In this document: positions 1 through 10,855 of the stretch, one piece after another | Layout of the letters: each line of letters opens with the position of its first letter | Position numbering within the stretch: the first letter of the stretch is position 1 | Made by a program: the position numbers and the translations under genes | Notes under the pieces: model-generated | What the model saw: only the letters and a program-made list of their open reading frames with translations | The model's database searches: none | Told to the model about the DNA's origin: nothing | NCBI GenBank assembly: GCA_012845835.1 | Contig: JABAKD010000028.1 | Location: 9,365,632 to 9,429,631 of the forward strand | DNA length: 64,000 bases | Origin: Undaria pinnatifida | Taxonomy: Eukaryota; Sar; Phaeophyceae; Laminariales; Alariaceae | Direction: 5' to 3'

Positions 1-1157
1 TAAACGGTGGGGGGCGGGGGGGGGGTACATAGCGGCGAAGTCCTTTGCGCTTGCACCGAGAGGGGGACCGGCGCCAACCGTAGGTACTACAATAGGTACC
101 AGGTACAGATACAGCTCTATCGTACCAACTGCAAATCATATTTGAAAAAAAAACGCCACACGTGTGGACATCGGGTGTTATCCCCTACATGGTGCTGCCT
201 CATGATCACTATAGTCCCGTCACTTCGTGAGGGTCAGTCCGATACTACAGACTTGCTTACTCTAATGTGGGTGTATTCGGAGGTGGCCCTCGGCAGTTCT
301 CCGGCCTCTAAGCCTACTTCTCAGTTCTTAATTTCCGACGAGAAAATTATTTTTTCCGGACCGATCTCTGTTTTTTTCTTTCCTTTTTTTTTCCTTTTAT
401 TTTACCCTGCTTCTTCTGCGCACACAGCCACGTGAAGACACTAACCAAGCTCCGACAGCCACAGTATCTGCGTACCGTATGCACAGCAGAAAAGCCTGAA
501 ATCGGCCCTGCACAGAGCAGCAAGGTACGTGCTTGGTACAGCAGTGCGTTCGTGTCGACCAGACAGCAGAGTGAGACAACGCAAGCCAGCAGACAAGAAC
601 AAATGTTTTGCCGAGAGATACCATGCATGTACGAGTACTTTTTGGGTCATTTTTTCCTCGTTGATGTTGGTGCTCTTTGACGAATGCGTAATAAAGCCAC
701 CAATATCTAATTCGGATTGTCTCCAAGTACTGTTGACACTCAGCCTTGTGACGGCCGCCATGTAGACGTAATACACGTTTTTTAGTATAGACCATAAGAT
801 GATTGACGTGACCTAAACCAGCCGTCTCTTTGCTGTCACGTCAACCGCATGTTCCACGCTGCCGTGTGTATTGTATTCAAAAAAAAAAATCCACCCATCG
901 ACATCCAGCACACACATGTCCGGGCCGATTCGCCATCCTAGGGAGACAAAAGCTCTGTAGTCACAAACTTCGAGACAGACATATACATTGCGCGTACTTC
1001 AAGCAAGGAAACAGGTACATACGGTATATTCATCCATGTGGCGTCCGGGCTGTTGCTTGGAGCATGGCGGCGGGATTCTTGGCATTGTCGAGTCGCCAGT
1101 TTGCATCTACAATCAATCGTGGACCTTCGTCCGCTCCATATTATTTGTCCTATTTTC
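1..1157. other. Left flank without recognisable gene
   Basis: No open frame here resembles a known family on either strand. The stretch is mixed-composition DNA with a G-rich start, a T-rich run near 370-405 and short A runs. If the LON-domain gene at 3649-4676 continues leftwards, this is intronic or downstream sequence of that gene. I searched the minus strand for the next LON-domain segment (a GT.AEI-like motif) and did not find it. Confidence 0.5.
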
Positions 1158-1170
1158 CAGGGTTCTTCAC

Positions 1171-1775
1171 GGTGCGGTTTTTCCTATCGGTTCGGCACGG
1201 TTCGGTGCGGTTAGCGCACCGTAGGATTTTTGCCCTCTTCAAAACCAAACCGCACCGCACCGTAGGATTCCTGATTTCGAAAAACCGCACCGAACCGCAC
1301 CGTAGGATACATGAAAACACCGAACCGCACCGTAGCACTTACAATTTTTGAAAACAGCACCGAACCGCTCCGTAGCACTTACTATTTTTGAAAACCGCAC
1401 CGAACCGCACCGTAGGATTTTCCATATTTTAAAGCCGAACCGAACCGCACCGTAGGATATATCACAGCACCGAACCGCACCGTAGGATGTAAAATATCCG
1501 AAAACCGCACCGAACCGCACCGTAGGATTTTCCATATTTCAAAGCCGAACCGAACCGCACCGTAGGATAAATCACAGCACCGAACCGCACCGTAGGATGT
1601 ACAATATATGAAAACCGCACCGAACCGCACCGTAAGATTCCCTATTTGTTAAAACCGCACCAAACCGCACCGTAGAAATGCCATCGAAACCGCACCGCAC
1701 CGGGTGCATGAAGCCATAAACCGTTAGACCGGTTACTTAACGGTGCGGTTAACTTGAAACCGTAGAAAAAACGCG
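1171..1775. repeat. Left array of ACCGCACCGTAGGAT-like repeats
   Basis: More than a dozen copies of a core close to CCGAACCGCACCGTAGGAT are separated by 10-25 bp of variable AT-rich spacer such as TTTCCATATTT. Units are irregular, so this is not a CRISPR array. The first copy near 1171-1220 is partly inverted, which gives the left end a foldback character. The open frames across it encode only low-complexity YGAVRCGF-type repeats and are not genes. Confidence 0.85.
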
Positions 1776-2420
1776 ATTCTAGCGGTTCTATATGGTCACG
1801 GTTTCGCACGGTTTACGACGTTTTCTGCACGGTTTCGTGTCAAAATTAAAAAGAGTCCCCGCTAGCTTGGTTGATCTAATGGTATTTCATGTATTATTTG
1901 TTGTTTATCAGCTGATTTGTAGGTTAACAATTTATATTTATTGCTTACGTATTGAATATTTGTGTGCTACTGCTATTGCTCTTTTGACATTGCGAAGGAA
2001 GTAAACAAGATGTAAGTATTACACGATGTATTATACGTATCTGGCATGTATTACGCTTCCAATAAGACACCAAGCATTCGTCCGGCGCAGCTCCAAATCA
2101 CTAATCACGGAGCATCTTCCTTGCCAGGCACGCGCCATCAGCTGCCTGCTGTATCTTAGCGCAGTGGTGCACCGGAATAGCACAACAGCTGCTAAGAGCA
2201 CGAACTCGAGTTAGTCGAGAGGTGTAGCTAGAGTATGACACGCCTGGGCGGTGTTGGGGTGCGCCAGCGAGCGGCTGCTACAATGGTGCTCTCTCGCCCG
2301 CTTGGTGTCGTGGGAAAGGCGTTGGCTACTCGTACTCGCGCTCGTGCAGGTTGCTGGTATCATCGACCGTGAGAACAGGACAGCCCGTGTGTCATGTCAA
2401 TCCCAACACACCGTGATAGC

Positions 2421-2560
2421 GGCAGCAGCAGCAGCGCGGTCTAAGTGTCCGGCGCCGGGCGTGCTCGGAGCGGAGCACGCCTGCGCGGTGGCGACGTACG
2501 CTGAGCGCAGCAGCAGCAGCGGCGGCGGCGGCGGCGGCAGCAGCAGCTTCACACGACGAG
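2421..2560. repeat. CAG/CGG trinucleotide tracts
   Basis: Short GCAGCA runs near 2421 and 2510, and a CGG run near 2520-2540, lie in the core of the TIR-bounded unit. They give polyalanine or polyserine frames that look like shadows of the microsatellite. Confidence 0.7.
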
Positions 2561-2879
2561 AAGAAATGCGAAGCTGGTCCCACAATTGAACAAAGCGAAA
2601 ACAGAAACTGTTGCTATTGCCGATGCTGGTTCTGATGATGCTTGTTATTGTTGCTGAAGCGGATGGAATGCTGCCGCTAGCTGTGCTGCTGCTTGGTGTG
2701 ATGTGATACCTGCGGCGGCACTGCGGTGAACTCTGCCACCGTCGCCGTTGCTTGGCTGCCGTTGGTACTAGTACCTGGTGCGCCATGTTAAAAAAAACGT
2801 CAGAAACCATACGAATTAGTGGTTTGTACGGATTACTCATACGGTGCACCGTAGAGAAGCAGCGGCTTCGTTAATGCGC

Positions 2880-3345
2880 CGAGAAAAGCTTGAAAACCGT
2901 ACGAAACCGCGTTTCGTACGGTTTATTCATAAGGCGCACCGTAGGGAAAACACGGTTTAATACGGTTTTCCTTACGGCGATTGGCCCCGCACCGTAGCAA
3001 AATCCGTTCAACGGGAAACCGCACCCAGCTACACCGTAGGATTCATCACAGCACCTAACCGCACAGTAAGATTTGCTAGATATGAAAACCGCACCGAACC
3101 ACACTGTAGGATACATGAAAACACCGAACCGAACCGTAGCATTTACGCTTTTGGAAAACCGCACCGTACGATTTTCAAATTTTCAAAACCGCACAGAACC
3201 GCACCGTAGGATATATCACAGCACCGAACCGCACTGTAGGGTTTACAATACCCGAAAACCGCACCGAACCGCACCGTAAGATTTCCGATTTTTTAAAACC
3301 GCACCGAACCGGACCGTAGGATTTTCGATTTGAAAAAACCGCACC
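2880..3345. repeat. Right array of ACCGCACCGTAGGAT-like repeats
   Basis: This is the same core motif as the left array, in the same orientation over most of its length, and more diverged at its inner edge (2880-3000). It ends just before the inverted terminal 16-mer at 3361-3376. Confidence 0.85.
2894..2924. repeat. Perfect 14-bp hairpin
   Basis: AAACCGTACGAAAC at 2894-2907 is followed by a 3-base loop and its exact reverse complement at 2911-2924. It sits at the inner edge of the right array. Confidence 0.9.
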
Positions 3346-3389
3346 ATGCACGGGCGGATAACCGTGAAGAACCCTGATATTTTTCCTTT

Positions 3390-3505
3390 CTGAGCGAGCG
3401 TAGCGGGCTTCGAATCCATAATATGTGTCCTATGTTTCCTTCCAGAGCGAGCATAACGGGCTTCGAATGCCGCCCGCGCCTTGTACTGGTATGCTTCGAG
3501 TATTG
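3390..3505. repeat. Dispersed GAGCGAGCGTAGCGGGC-type repeat
   Basis: Two near copies of a GAGCGAGC(G)TA(G)CGGGCTTCGAAT segment lie near 3392 and 3445. The second continues into GCCGCCCGCGCCTTGTACT. A related segment occurs at about 32645-32700. The family is GC-rich and partly palindromic. Confidence 0.6.
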
Positions 3506-3648
3506 CGGAAAGCAGCACGCCTATATATGTAGCCCGAGGTTCAGCGCACTCGTGCACACTCTAAATAACGCCCCAGACAAACCGTCGGCCATCCCTCCGT
3601 GCATTTTTCGAAAAATAACAATACATAAAAAGCAGTGTTCCAACTTAC

Positions 3649-4676
3649 CCGCCCGTTCTTGAGGTCAGCCGGTTAACCACACCCAGATGTCTCGCCGCAT
3701 TTCCTGTTGCGCTGACCCCCGCCGCCCCTTGTCTTGCCCCAACTCCTCCGCCTGCTCCTCCCCCTCCTCCTGCTGCCCCCCCGCCCCCCCCTCCTCCTCC
3801 TCCTCCTCCTCCTCCTCCTCCTCCGCCAGCTCCTCCCCCTCCCCCTCCTGTCCCTTGGCTGAGCATGGACTCCGCGAGCGCCGCGTATGCCGGGTTCTGA
3901 AGCCTCAACGGGAGGGACTCGCCGGGGAACAGCACCACCCCAGGTAGAGACAGGATCGGCATTTCAACGGTAGATCCCACCTCCAGGTCTTCCCTCGACA
4001 GCGATGACCCCGTCGTAGCCTCGCCCAAGTAGGAATGCATGGCGGGGGTGGGCAGCAGCGCCCCCGGGGAGACCACTACCGCGGGTGAAGGTGCCGGTAC
4101 CCGTACCGATGCCAGGGCCGGTGCCAGGACCGGTGCAGGGATCGACGCTGGCACAGCTACTGGTATTGCTGCCGGTATAGATGGCCGTACCGCTGCGGGG
4201 ACAGCTACCGGTACATATGCCGGCACCGATGCTGGAATTGTCGATGCTAATGCCAGTGCCGGCGGTGCCGATGCCGGTGGCATTATTGGTCGGTCTCCGT
4301 TTGGCGCAGCAGGCTGGTCGTTCGGGTTGCGGACGGCCGCCGGATCTCCTTCTTCTGGCGTGTGTTGTTCGCTAATGCTGCTGCTCCTGCTACTGATGCT
4401 GTCGCTGTCATTGCCGCTGCCGTTGCTGCTGCTGCTGTTGCTGCTGCTATTGCCGCCGTTGCTGTTGCTGATACTGCTTCTGTTGCCGTCTGCGGGGCTG
4501 CCTGCTGCTGCTGGTGCAGCTGCTGGTGCTACTGCTGGTGCCGGTGACAGCGGCGATGGCCGTGGCTGTGGTGGGGAATGCGGTGGGGGCGGCGGGCGCG
4601 GCGGCATGGCCCTGCCTCCGAACCAGACGATCTCCGGCTCTTGCAGGCTCCTTTCCCAGAAGCTGGCGTCGTCCAT
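3649..4676 (-). CDS. LON-substrate-binding-domain protein, first coding exon (partial)
   Basis: Reading leftwards from ATG at 4676 (MDDASFWERSLQEP) the exon encodes 342 codons plus 2 bases. It has an acidic/aromatic N-terminus, then about 220 residues of Pro/Ser/Asn/Ala-rich low complexity. The start of a LON N-terminal domain follows: PILSLPGVVLFPGESLPLRL, then RHLGVVNRL after a long polyglycine insert. LPxxVLFPGexLPLRxF is the hallmark of LON-N and cereblon-like proteins. The exon ends at a strong donor GTAAGT (3648-3643), phase 2. Lon-domain proteins of this type lack the ATPase and usually act as ubiquitin-ligase substrate receptors (CRBN) or RING-LON proteins. Which subtype this is cannot be told, because the rest lies outside the window. 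An alternative upstream ATG at 4823 would add a hydrophobic leader. Confidence 0.72.
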
Positions 4677-5308
4677 GTGGTGAGTGCTTGCTGTGTGCTT
4701 CTTGCAGGCTTGTTGTGCCGAACTTGAACTCTGTCGGCAGAATGTTCTTGCTGTGCGCGACGTAAAGTATACGTCCGGTAACAGCAGGGTTCTCGCCAGA
4801 AGAAGCAACACCACCGCCAACAACTACTACAGCGGCAGCAACAGCTGTAGCAGCAACAGCAGCAGCAACAGCAGCAGCAACAGGAACAGGAACAACAACC
4901 AAAACGAAAAGAACCACAATAGCAGCAACCAAAGGAAGCTTGGCTTGGGGACTGGGGACTGAATACTAAACACTGAACGCCCTTCCTGAAAAAATTGGCT
5001 GGGCGCTTCCCTGTTTTCGTTCGCTTTTACGATTGGGGCAGTGGAAACGGCACCCACCCTCTGAGTTTCGGCTCGCCTCCCCCAGCTGCTGAGCGTAGCT
5101 TCAGGCTTCTCGTTCGCTGGGGATCGAAATGTGTCCGACGCCTACATTCAAATCAACAGAGCATCCAAACAATAGCAAACCCTTCACCGGGACATGCATG
5201 TTTCGTCCCCTATTTCCAGGAATAAGAACAACTGACCCAAACAACATACTCATTCTCTCTGTCACAGCAGAACTACGCCTTCGTAGTTGCGCCACACACA
5301 CCAGAGGG
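4677..5308. other. Upstream region of the LON-domain gene
   Basis: This should contain the minus-strand promoter. It holds CAG/AACAGCAGC-type microsatellite at about 4820-4930. No clear core promoter motif was found. Confidence 0.4.
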
Positions 5309-5458
5309 ATGGTCTCGGGTTCGACTGTTCGCTACGCGTCGTGGCCGTACTTCTTTGCCCTATTGATCATGTCCGCCGGGGTGATCGTCCCTCTGCTGGT
5401 TATGGTCACGAGATTGCGACGCAACCTCTTCAAGCAGCTTCGCCGAGAGGCAGAGTAA
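5309..5458 (+). CDS. Possible small single-pass membrane protein or terminal exon
   Basis: An ATG at 5309 opens a 49-residue frame with one hydrophobic helix (FFALLIMSAGVIVPLLVMV) and a strongly basic tail (RLRRNLFKQLRREAE), ending with TAA. The frame is also open further upstream, so this could be a last exon: CACACCAG just before 5305 would serve as an acceptor. The helix-plus-basic-tail layout is protein-like, but I recognise no family. It may be chance. Confidence 0.3.
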   Translation: MVSGSTVRYASWPYFFALLIMSAGVIVPLLVMVTRLRRNLFKQLRREAE

Positions 5459-8400
5459 AGCACAGCAAGCACGCATCAACAACCCAGAGGATAAGCCGAT
5501 GGTGGTTGAAGCACGAAGAAGCGCGGACCATGTAAGGGGACGGCAGTGATACAGCGAGTCCCGCAATACCCCCCCCCCGCCAGCACTTTTGGTTGATAAC
5601 TCCGCCAGAGCAAGACAACAAGGAAGCCCTCATCAAGTTTCGCCGCATTTTTCGGGTCGGTGCTTGGGTCCGTGCCGCTAGCTGCTGGGCTGCTGCTGGG
5701 CCGGGGTGGGTGCATCACTGGTGGCGCGTTTAGAACCGGGAACATTGCGCTGGTACGATTGTTTGCATCGAGGAAAAGGGGAAGGTATCAGCAACATCGT
5801 TGCAGGTTTCTGTTTTGCTTGCTGCTTGCTGTTAATGCTAAGCCGCTGAGCCCTCAGCAGCTGCTGTGCCAGGGTGGCGGCATGCTGTGCCAGGGGGTGG
5901 GTGCATGTTGGGATGCATCCATGAAGGATGTTACGCTGAACGTTGCACCCGCGGTCAATCCTCCCAGGAGCAAATAGCTCTGCAGCAAGCTTCCGTGGCG
6001 TGACGTGCTCGCCTAAGCCCTGTCATCGAATCGCAGGGCAGTGACTCGCAGAAGCACATTGTTCTCGTTCGCTGTTACTTACCAGTGAGATCTAGAAAGC
6101 CGGGAAAGCTACGACCCTTCGAGGCCGTCCCCCAGCTCACGTTTTGCGGCATGATGGCAGCGGTACATGAGAACTGCTGTGCTAGTCTACGCATACGAGC
6201 ATGACACGTACGTAAAACTAGGGGACGTTTTGGTTGGGGGGGTACTTTTTTTCGCTTTTTGGTGTGTACAGTCACACGTAGTACCTGTCGTTGTCTTGTG
6301 GTATCGAGAGATCATCCCAGATTCGAAGGTGCTTATTCCGTGTTTAGGGTCGGTCAATGCCCACGGCGGAGCCTTGCCTTGCGCGTGCCACCACTGCAAC
6401 GTGCTGTGCGGTGGTGCGGGGCCTAGATGCTGTGCTTTGGGAAGGAATTGACGCGGCACATGCTGTACCTTGCCTTGACCGTGCGGGGCTCGTTTTGGCG
6501 GTAGCAATACTGCAGTACAGCAGTTGCGGTGATTCCAGTAGATAGAGCAGTATCCAGCACTCGTAGGCGATGCTTCAGGCGGGGCACAGCTGTGAGGAAG
6601 TCAGGCGTATTCGGCGTTCTAGGCATGGCGTACTCGGAGGTACTGGCGTGTACTCTGAGGTGTTGGTGTTCTTGTATTAACACTGGCGAGATGCTGGGAG
6701 TGCTGTCAGCCGGCAGCACGTTTGATACAACTGATGTACCAGGTATTAATAGTTACCAGGTATGTTCTTCGTTTCAAGGGGTGTCCTTCGTACCAGAGTA
6801 CGTGTAAAACTTGCGATTGTACTCACACGAGTACCGGTAGTCTTTCTGCATTTGCGTGTCGTACCGGTACGGCATTGGTACTAATAGGAGTGTTATGAAT
6901 AGTATATAACATAGTAGTTTATTTTTTTTTCATCTTGGGGTCACCGCTGCCTCTACATGCACGCACCGAAGGGAGGATCGGACACGAACGCGGTTTCTTG
7001 GAGAAAAACCCAGGCGGGTTTCAATGGCGATGGCTTGGGGTTCGGGATAAGGGTGAGGGAGGGGGCAAGCACACGGGACCGATCAAGAAAGGGCGCTCTT
7101 GTTCCTGCCTGGCGCCAAACGACGGGGGCTCGACGGACAACTCATTTTGGTGCCGCCTGGTGGGTCTTGGAGGAGAGGGAGGAGGAGGAGGACGGAGACG
7201 AGGAGGAGGAGAAGGGGGGCCGGGAGGAAGAGGAGGAGGAGAAGGAAACCACTGCCAAGAAGCAGGAGGCGGTGGGGTGGGCGGCGGGAAGCGCGGGGGT
7301 AAGGGGGGTGTCCGCTTCCTGCCTTGGAGCAACCGGCCGCCCGAGGTGAGTGGCATTTCCTGTGTTTTCACGAGCGGGACCAACGTGTCGAGGATAGGAG
7401 TATTATGGTGTGTTCTTCCCCTCTCACTTCAAGGTGGATCGACAACAAAATGCCGCGTGGGCCCCACCTTGCCGCTTGCGGTCCACCGCTCTTGGGATGG
7501 GTTACATGCAGGACAAATGTGTCCTGGATGCTGTAAGAAACCTGTTGAGAAAATGCAGTACCGGTACTCTGTCTTACTGATGGCGGTGCTGCTGTAGTTG
7601 GTGCATTTTTAATGTACAGCGGTAGTATTGACAGTGCCGAAATTCGATAAACTCAAGATCTGGAGACTAGATATGTTGGGTTTTTTTGTTCGTTTCATCT
7701 CGGGCGCTGTTTGTCTCCCGGGCTGGCGGCCGCCGTGCGCTCACTCCCCCCCCCATCCGCTATCCACGGTTCGGCAGTAAGCACCCTTGCGTTAGGGGTG
7801 AACCTGTGTTAGGGATTCAACTTGCGTTACAGGTACAAAGAGCACTCTTGCGTTTAAGGCACATTGGTACCACTTGCGTTACAAGACACAAACAGCAGCC
7901 CGCTTGCGTGAATGGTACGTAAGTACCACTTGCGATACGAAGGCACAAACAGTACTGAAGGCGCTGGTACAGCAGTAAGTGCCGTTGCAAACAAATACAA
8001 GTGGCTATTATTTTGTTTTCGGCGCCGACCAGAGGACGCCATTGAAAGGCACTCTCTAAAGACACAAAGGGCAGAGCAGCTGCTGATCGGCCACCTCCGT
8101 TCGCCGTGGTTGCTTCCGCTTGCTGTTGCCTTTCTGCTGCTGCAATGTATTCGATATTAATTTCAGGTATTTTTTACCCGAGAACGTGGTTACCCATATT
8201 TACTGTGGCCTGTGATATATCGTGAATTATATTTTGAACTCTAACTCCATCTTTGTCGCCGAAAACCTGTGCTCAGTTCTTAAAGAGACGACTTTTCCCG
8301 ATCCCCTGCTGCTTGTCAGGTGTGTGTGTATCTCCCATTCAAAAATGGCGTTCTCTTCTCGGCTCCACCTGGCGACGGCAACAATATGAAGGCTGCCTCG

Positions 8401-9350
8401 ACGGAACGCAAGACTCCTACGGTAATTTGCACTGCATGCAGAATAGCAGTAGCGCAGGCTATCTTATCGACGATTTTATTATATCGAATTATCGTATCTT
8501 CCATATATCGTGCGTACATCGTTCCAGGTATAGAATATTTATATATCGAACTTTCGATATATTGTAGTTGCTGATATACCTGGTAGAATATCGGGCTTTC
8601 GACGTGTCGTGCGTAAATCATACCGGCGTATCAGACGTTCGATACCTAGTATGTCGTAGAAATCGCACACGTATTGCTTTCGATGCCCTGGCAACCCCGT
8701 TTTTTTTTTTTGCTGATTTTGAACGAAGCAAATCGGCGCATCGACAACAGTAATATCGAAAATAACGTCGATTTGTTTTTCGCTTACATCGGTATCGTGT
8801 CGATTTCGACTCTCGCTCGATATCGGTCGCTCCGCAGCAGAAAACGATGCAAGTCGCATTGTTTTGCGGTGCATGTCGTCTGGCCCTAGCATATGTTGCA
8901 GATATTGATTGTTCCGATGCTTGTCGTGTGCGTGGTAGGTTGGGTTCTAACCCTATTTCTGATGCGCCGAACAACGCTGACTCGCTTGCATTGCCCTAGC
9001 GTCAGGTGGTTGCAGATGCGACCGCGCATGCGTACGTGTGTTGGTAGAGGCGCGGGAGGGGAGAAGGGGAGGGTGGTCTCGGGGTTGGGATTGAGTGATA
9101 CTTTCATCGGGGCGTTGGGACTGTTGGGCCAGCCACAGCTTGCGACCATCTCTGGGTTGGCTTGTACTCGGCCTCTGCAACAGCAGTATATCGGGAGATG
9201 CAGGGTTTTTGGGTGGAACGGGCATTTTATTTTGTGTTTTCGTCAGTATGTACAAGGTACACTTTTTCATGGAACGCGGTGCGTGGGACATCTGCCGTCC
9301 CTCATTGATTAATGCCAATTTATGTATCCATGTGCGTCTTCTGCGAAGGC
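5459..9350. other. Intergenic, no recognisable gene
   Basis: Open frames here are short and mostly low complexity, such as the GGA-rich stretch at 7165-7310. Between 8480 and 8840 the sequence is dense in ATATCG/TCGAT steps and contains a loosely repeated unit of about 75 bp with AGGTATAGAATAT-like segments. No RNA gene was recognised. Confidence 0.5.
7780..7955. repeat. Degenerate minisatellite
   Basis: About five imperfect copies of a 30-40 bp unit contain CTTGCGTTAC and AGGCACAAA(G/C)AGCA-like segments. Confidence 0.55.
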
Positions 9351-9358
9351 GAGATGTG

Positions 9359-9446
9359 GTGCAGCTCCCAATTGAGAATTTGGGCTCGTCGGGGCTAAAA
9401 CTCTGCAACTCCCAATTGAGAATTTAGGGCTCGTCCGGGGCTAAAC
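9359..9446. repeat. Tandem duplication of about 48 bp
   Basis: CTCCCAATTGAGAATTT followed by GGGCTCGTC and GGGGCTAAA occurs twice, near 9365 and 9410, with small indels. It lies just upstream of a CCTAGG site. Confidence 0.75.
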
Positions 9447-9639
9447 CTAGGCAAACATTGTGTTTAGCGCTCTCGACGCGCCTGATTGGCAGCCTTGTCC
9501 GAACTGAATTGGACGACGAGCGCTACGATAATTGAGATGGTGCGTTTTGGCCAAAGCTTAATCTGACTAACATGGCTCCTCAACTCAAGAATGCAGTATG
9601 ACATATCGGTGGAATGCCTTTTTGCCTGAAGGTGCTCAC

Positions 9640-9790
9640 AATGGTCTTAGATATATCCATCAATAGGCTATGGGGTTGTTCGTCGGCTTGCAAAAAGTGT
9701 TACAAATTTTAGTCCGTTGTGGGACCATAAAAAAATATGCTAGAAAAAATGTATGCACCTGTACCGTAGCACATGTAATGTTTCTGAGCC
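9640..9790 (-). repeat. Family A dispersed repeat (inverted fragment)
   Basis: This is the reverse-orientation core of the family described at 12800-13510: a CTATGG segment, a GTTCGTCGG box and GTACCGTAGCACATG. It is truncated. Confidence 0.5.
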
Positions 9791-10592
9791 GGAAGTCGAA
9801 ATTTATTTGAAGATGAAGAGATGATCTGGTCTCGGCTCCTTTGCCCTGCATCTTGAACATAGTCCGCACGACGGCGACTTACAGTAGGAGGACCGGCGCC
9901 TCTGTTGGGCAACGGCCATCGTCGCTGTCAGTATGGTGTTAGTTCCGTCCGCCCTTTGACCAAGGCTGCAGTCGGGGCGGTCATGTTTCGTACGGTAGCT
10001 CTGGTGCGCCACATTTGTTTTTTTGGGAGGTTTCCTCAAACAGTATAGTAGGAACCGGACCAGCAGGTACAGTAGCCTTTGCGATGTTCTCATCCCACAA
10101 ATCATACCAGATACAAGTATCAAATATATTTGGGGGAGCTCAAGACCTTTTCCCAAACTCTGGTTTTGGAGAAGAAACAAAAATGCTACCGGAACAACCC
10201 CATGATGGCCTAGGTACGCGCGACGAGAACCATGCCCGAAAATATATATATATATATATATATTTCCGACCATTTCGGTGTGAAGGAGAGCCCGGTCGTT
10301 CAGAACTATTTCAAGCTGGAAAGTTCTTCTTTCGTAGCACCCGCGTTAAAAAACGGATTTAGAGCATGAACAGCAAAAGACAAGAAAAAAAAAATCGAGA
10401 ACCAAGAACCTAAGGCGCGCGCCCAGGTATACAAATGCTCTTATCCTTTGGAAACTAAGAGAGGTGACATTCCGACGATTTTTTGGGTCAAGTAGTGCTC
10501 AGCCCTACCATCATTCAGAGAATATTTTTGACCTCAAAAAGTGCTATCTCGCGCTATCGTAATGGCACGCGTCCGATTGCAGTTTTAGCTTG

Positions 10593-10851
10593 GACTGATT
10601 CTACGATACCCCCCCTCCAAAACCGGCGACTTTGTATGACGAACGTTTCATGGCTGCTCGATACGATGAAGCATATATATGCTATGAAACAAACATCCTC
10701 AAACATTTTCCTGTTTGCAAAGGACTATCGAACGGTGACGTCGGGGTGGCAAGGGGCACCGTACTTCAGAACATACGTCCGGGGGCTGGTTTCAAAATCG
10801 GCGATTCCGTTGAAGAAAAAGGTTGGGGGGGCTACCGCAAAACGACTCCTC
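10593..10851. mobile_element. MITE copy 1 (4-bp-TSD family)
   Basis: The element starts GACTGATTCTACGATA followed by a C-run. It ends in a G-run followed by CTACCGCAAAACGACTC, an imperfect inverted copy of the start. Internal segments match the copies at 26777 and 62778, for example GAACGTTTCATGGC, TCGGGGTGGCAAGGG and GGTTTCAAAA.CGGCGAT. CTTG precedes the left end (10589-10592) and recurs at 10852-10855 after three extra bases. No coding capacity. Confidence 0.75.
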
Positions 10852-10855
10852 CTTG

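Larger units (their letters stand above)
1158..3376. mobile_element. TIR-bounded unit with internal repeat arrays
   Basis: A 16-bp sequence CAGGGTTCTTCACGGT at 1158-1173 recurs as its exact reverse complement at 3361-3376. TATTTT lies just outside both ends, one base offset on the right, and may be a target duplication. Between the ends are two arrays of a degenerate motif (1171-1775 and 2880-3345) flanking a non-repetitive core of about 1 kb. No transposase-like reading frame is visible. A non-autonomous DNA transposon that accumulated tandem subterminal repeats would explain it. A paired-array satellite with accidental end symmetry is the alternative. Confidence 0.5.

Noticed and set aside
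1150-1630. Minus-strand YGAVRCGF repeat frames
   Set aside because: Translation of the tandem array; frames shift with spacer length and lack other protein features.
4039-4683. Plus-strand Ala/Gly/Leu-rich frame
   Set aside because: Antisense shadow of the Pro/Val/Ala repeats in the LON-domain exon.
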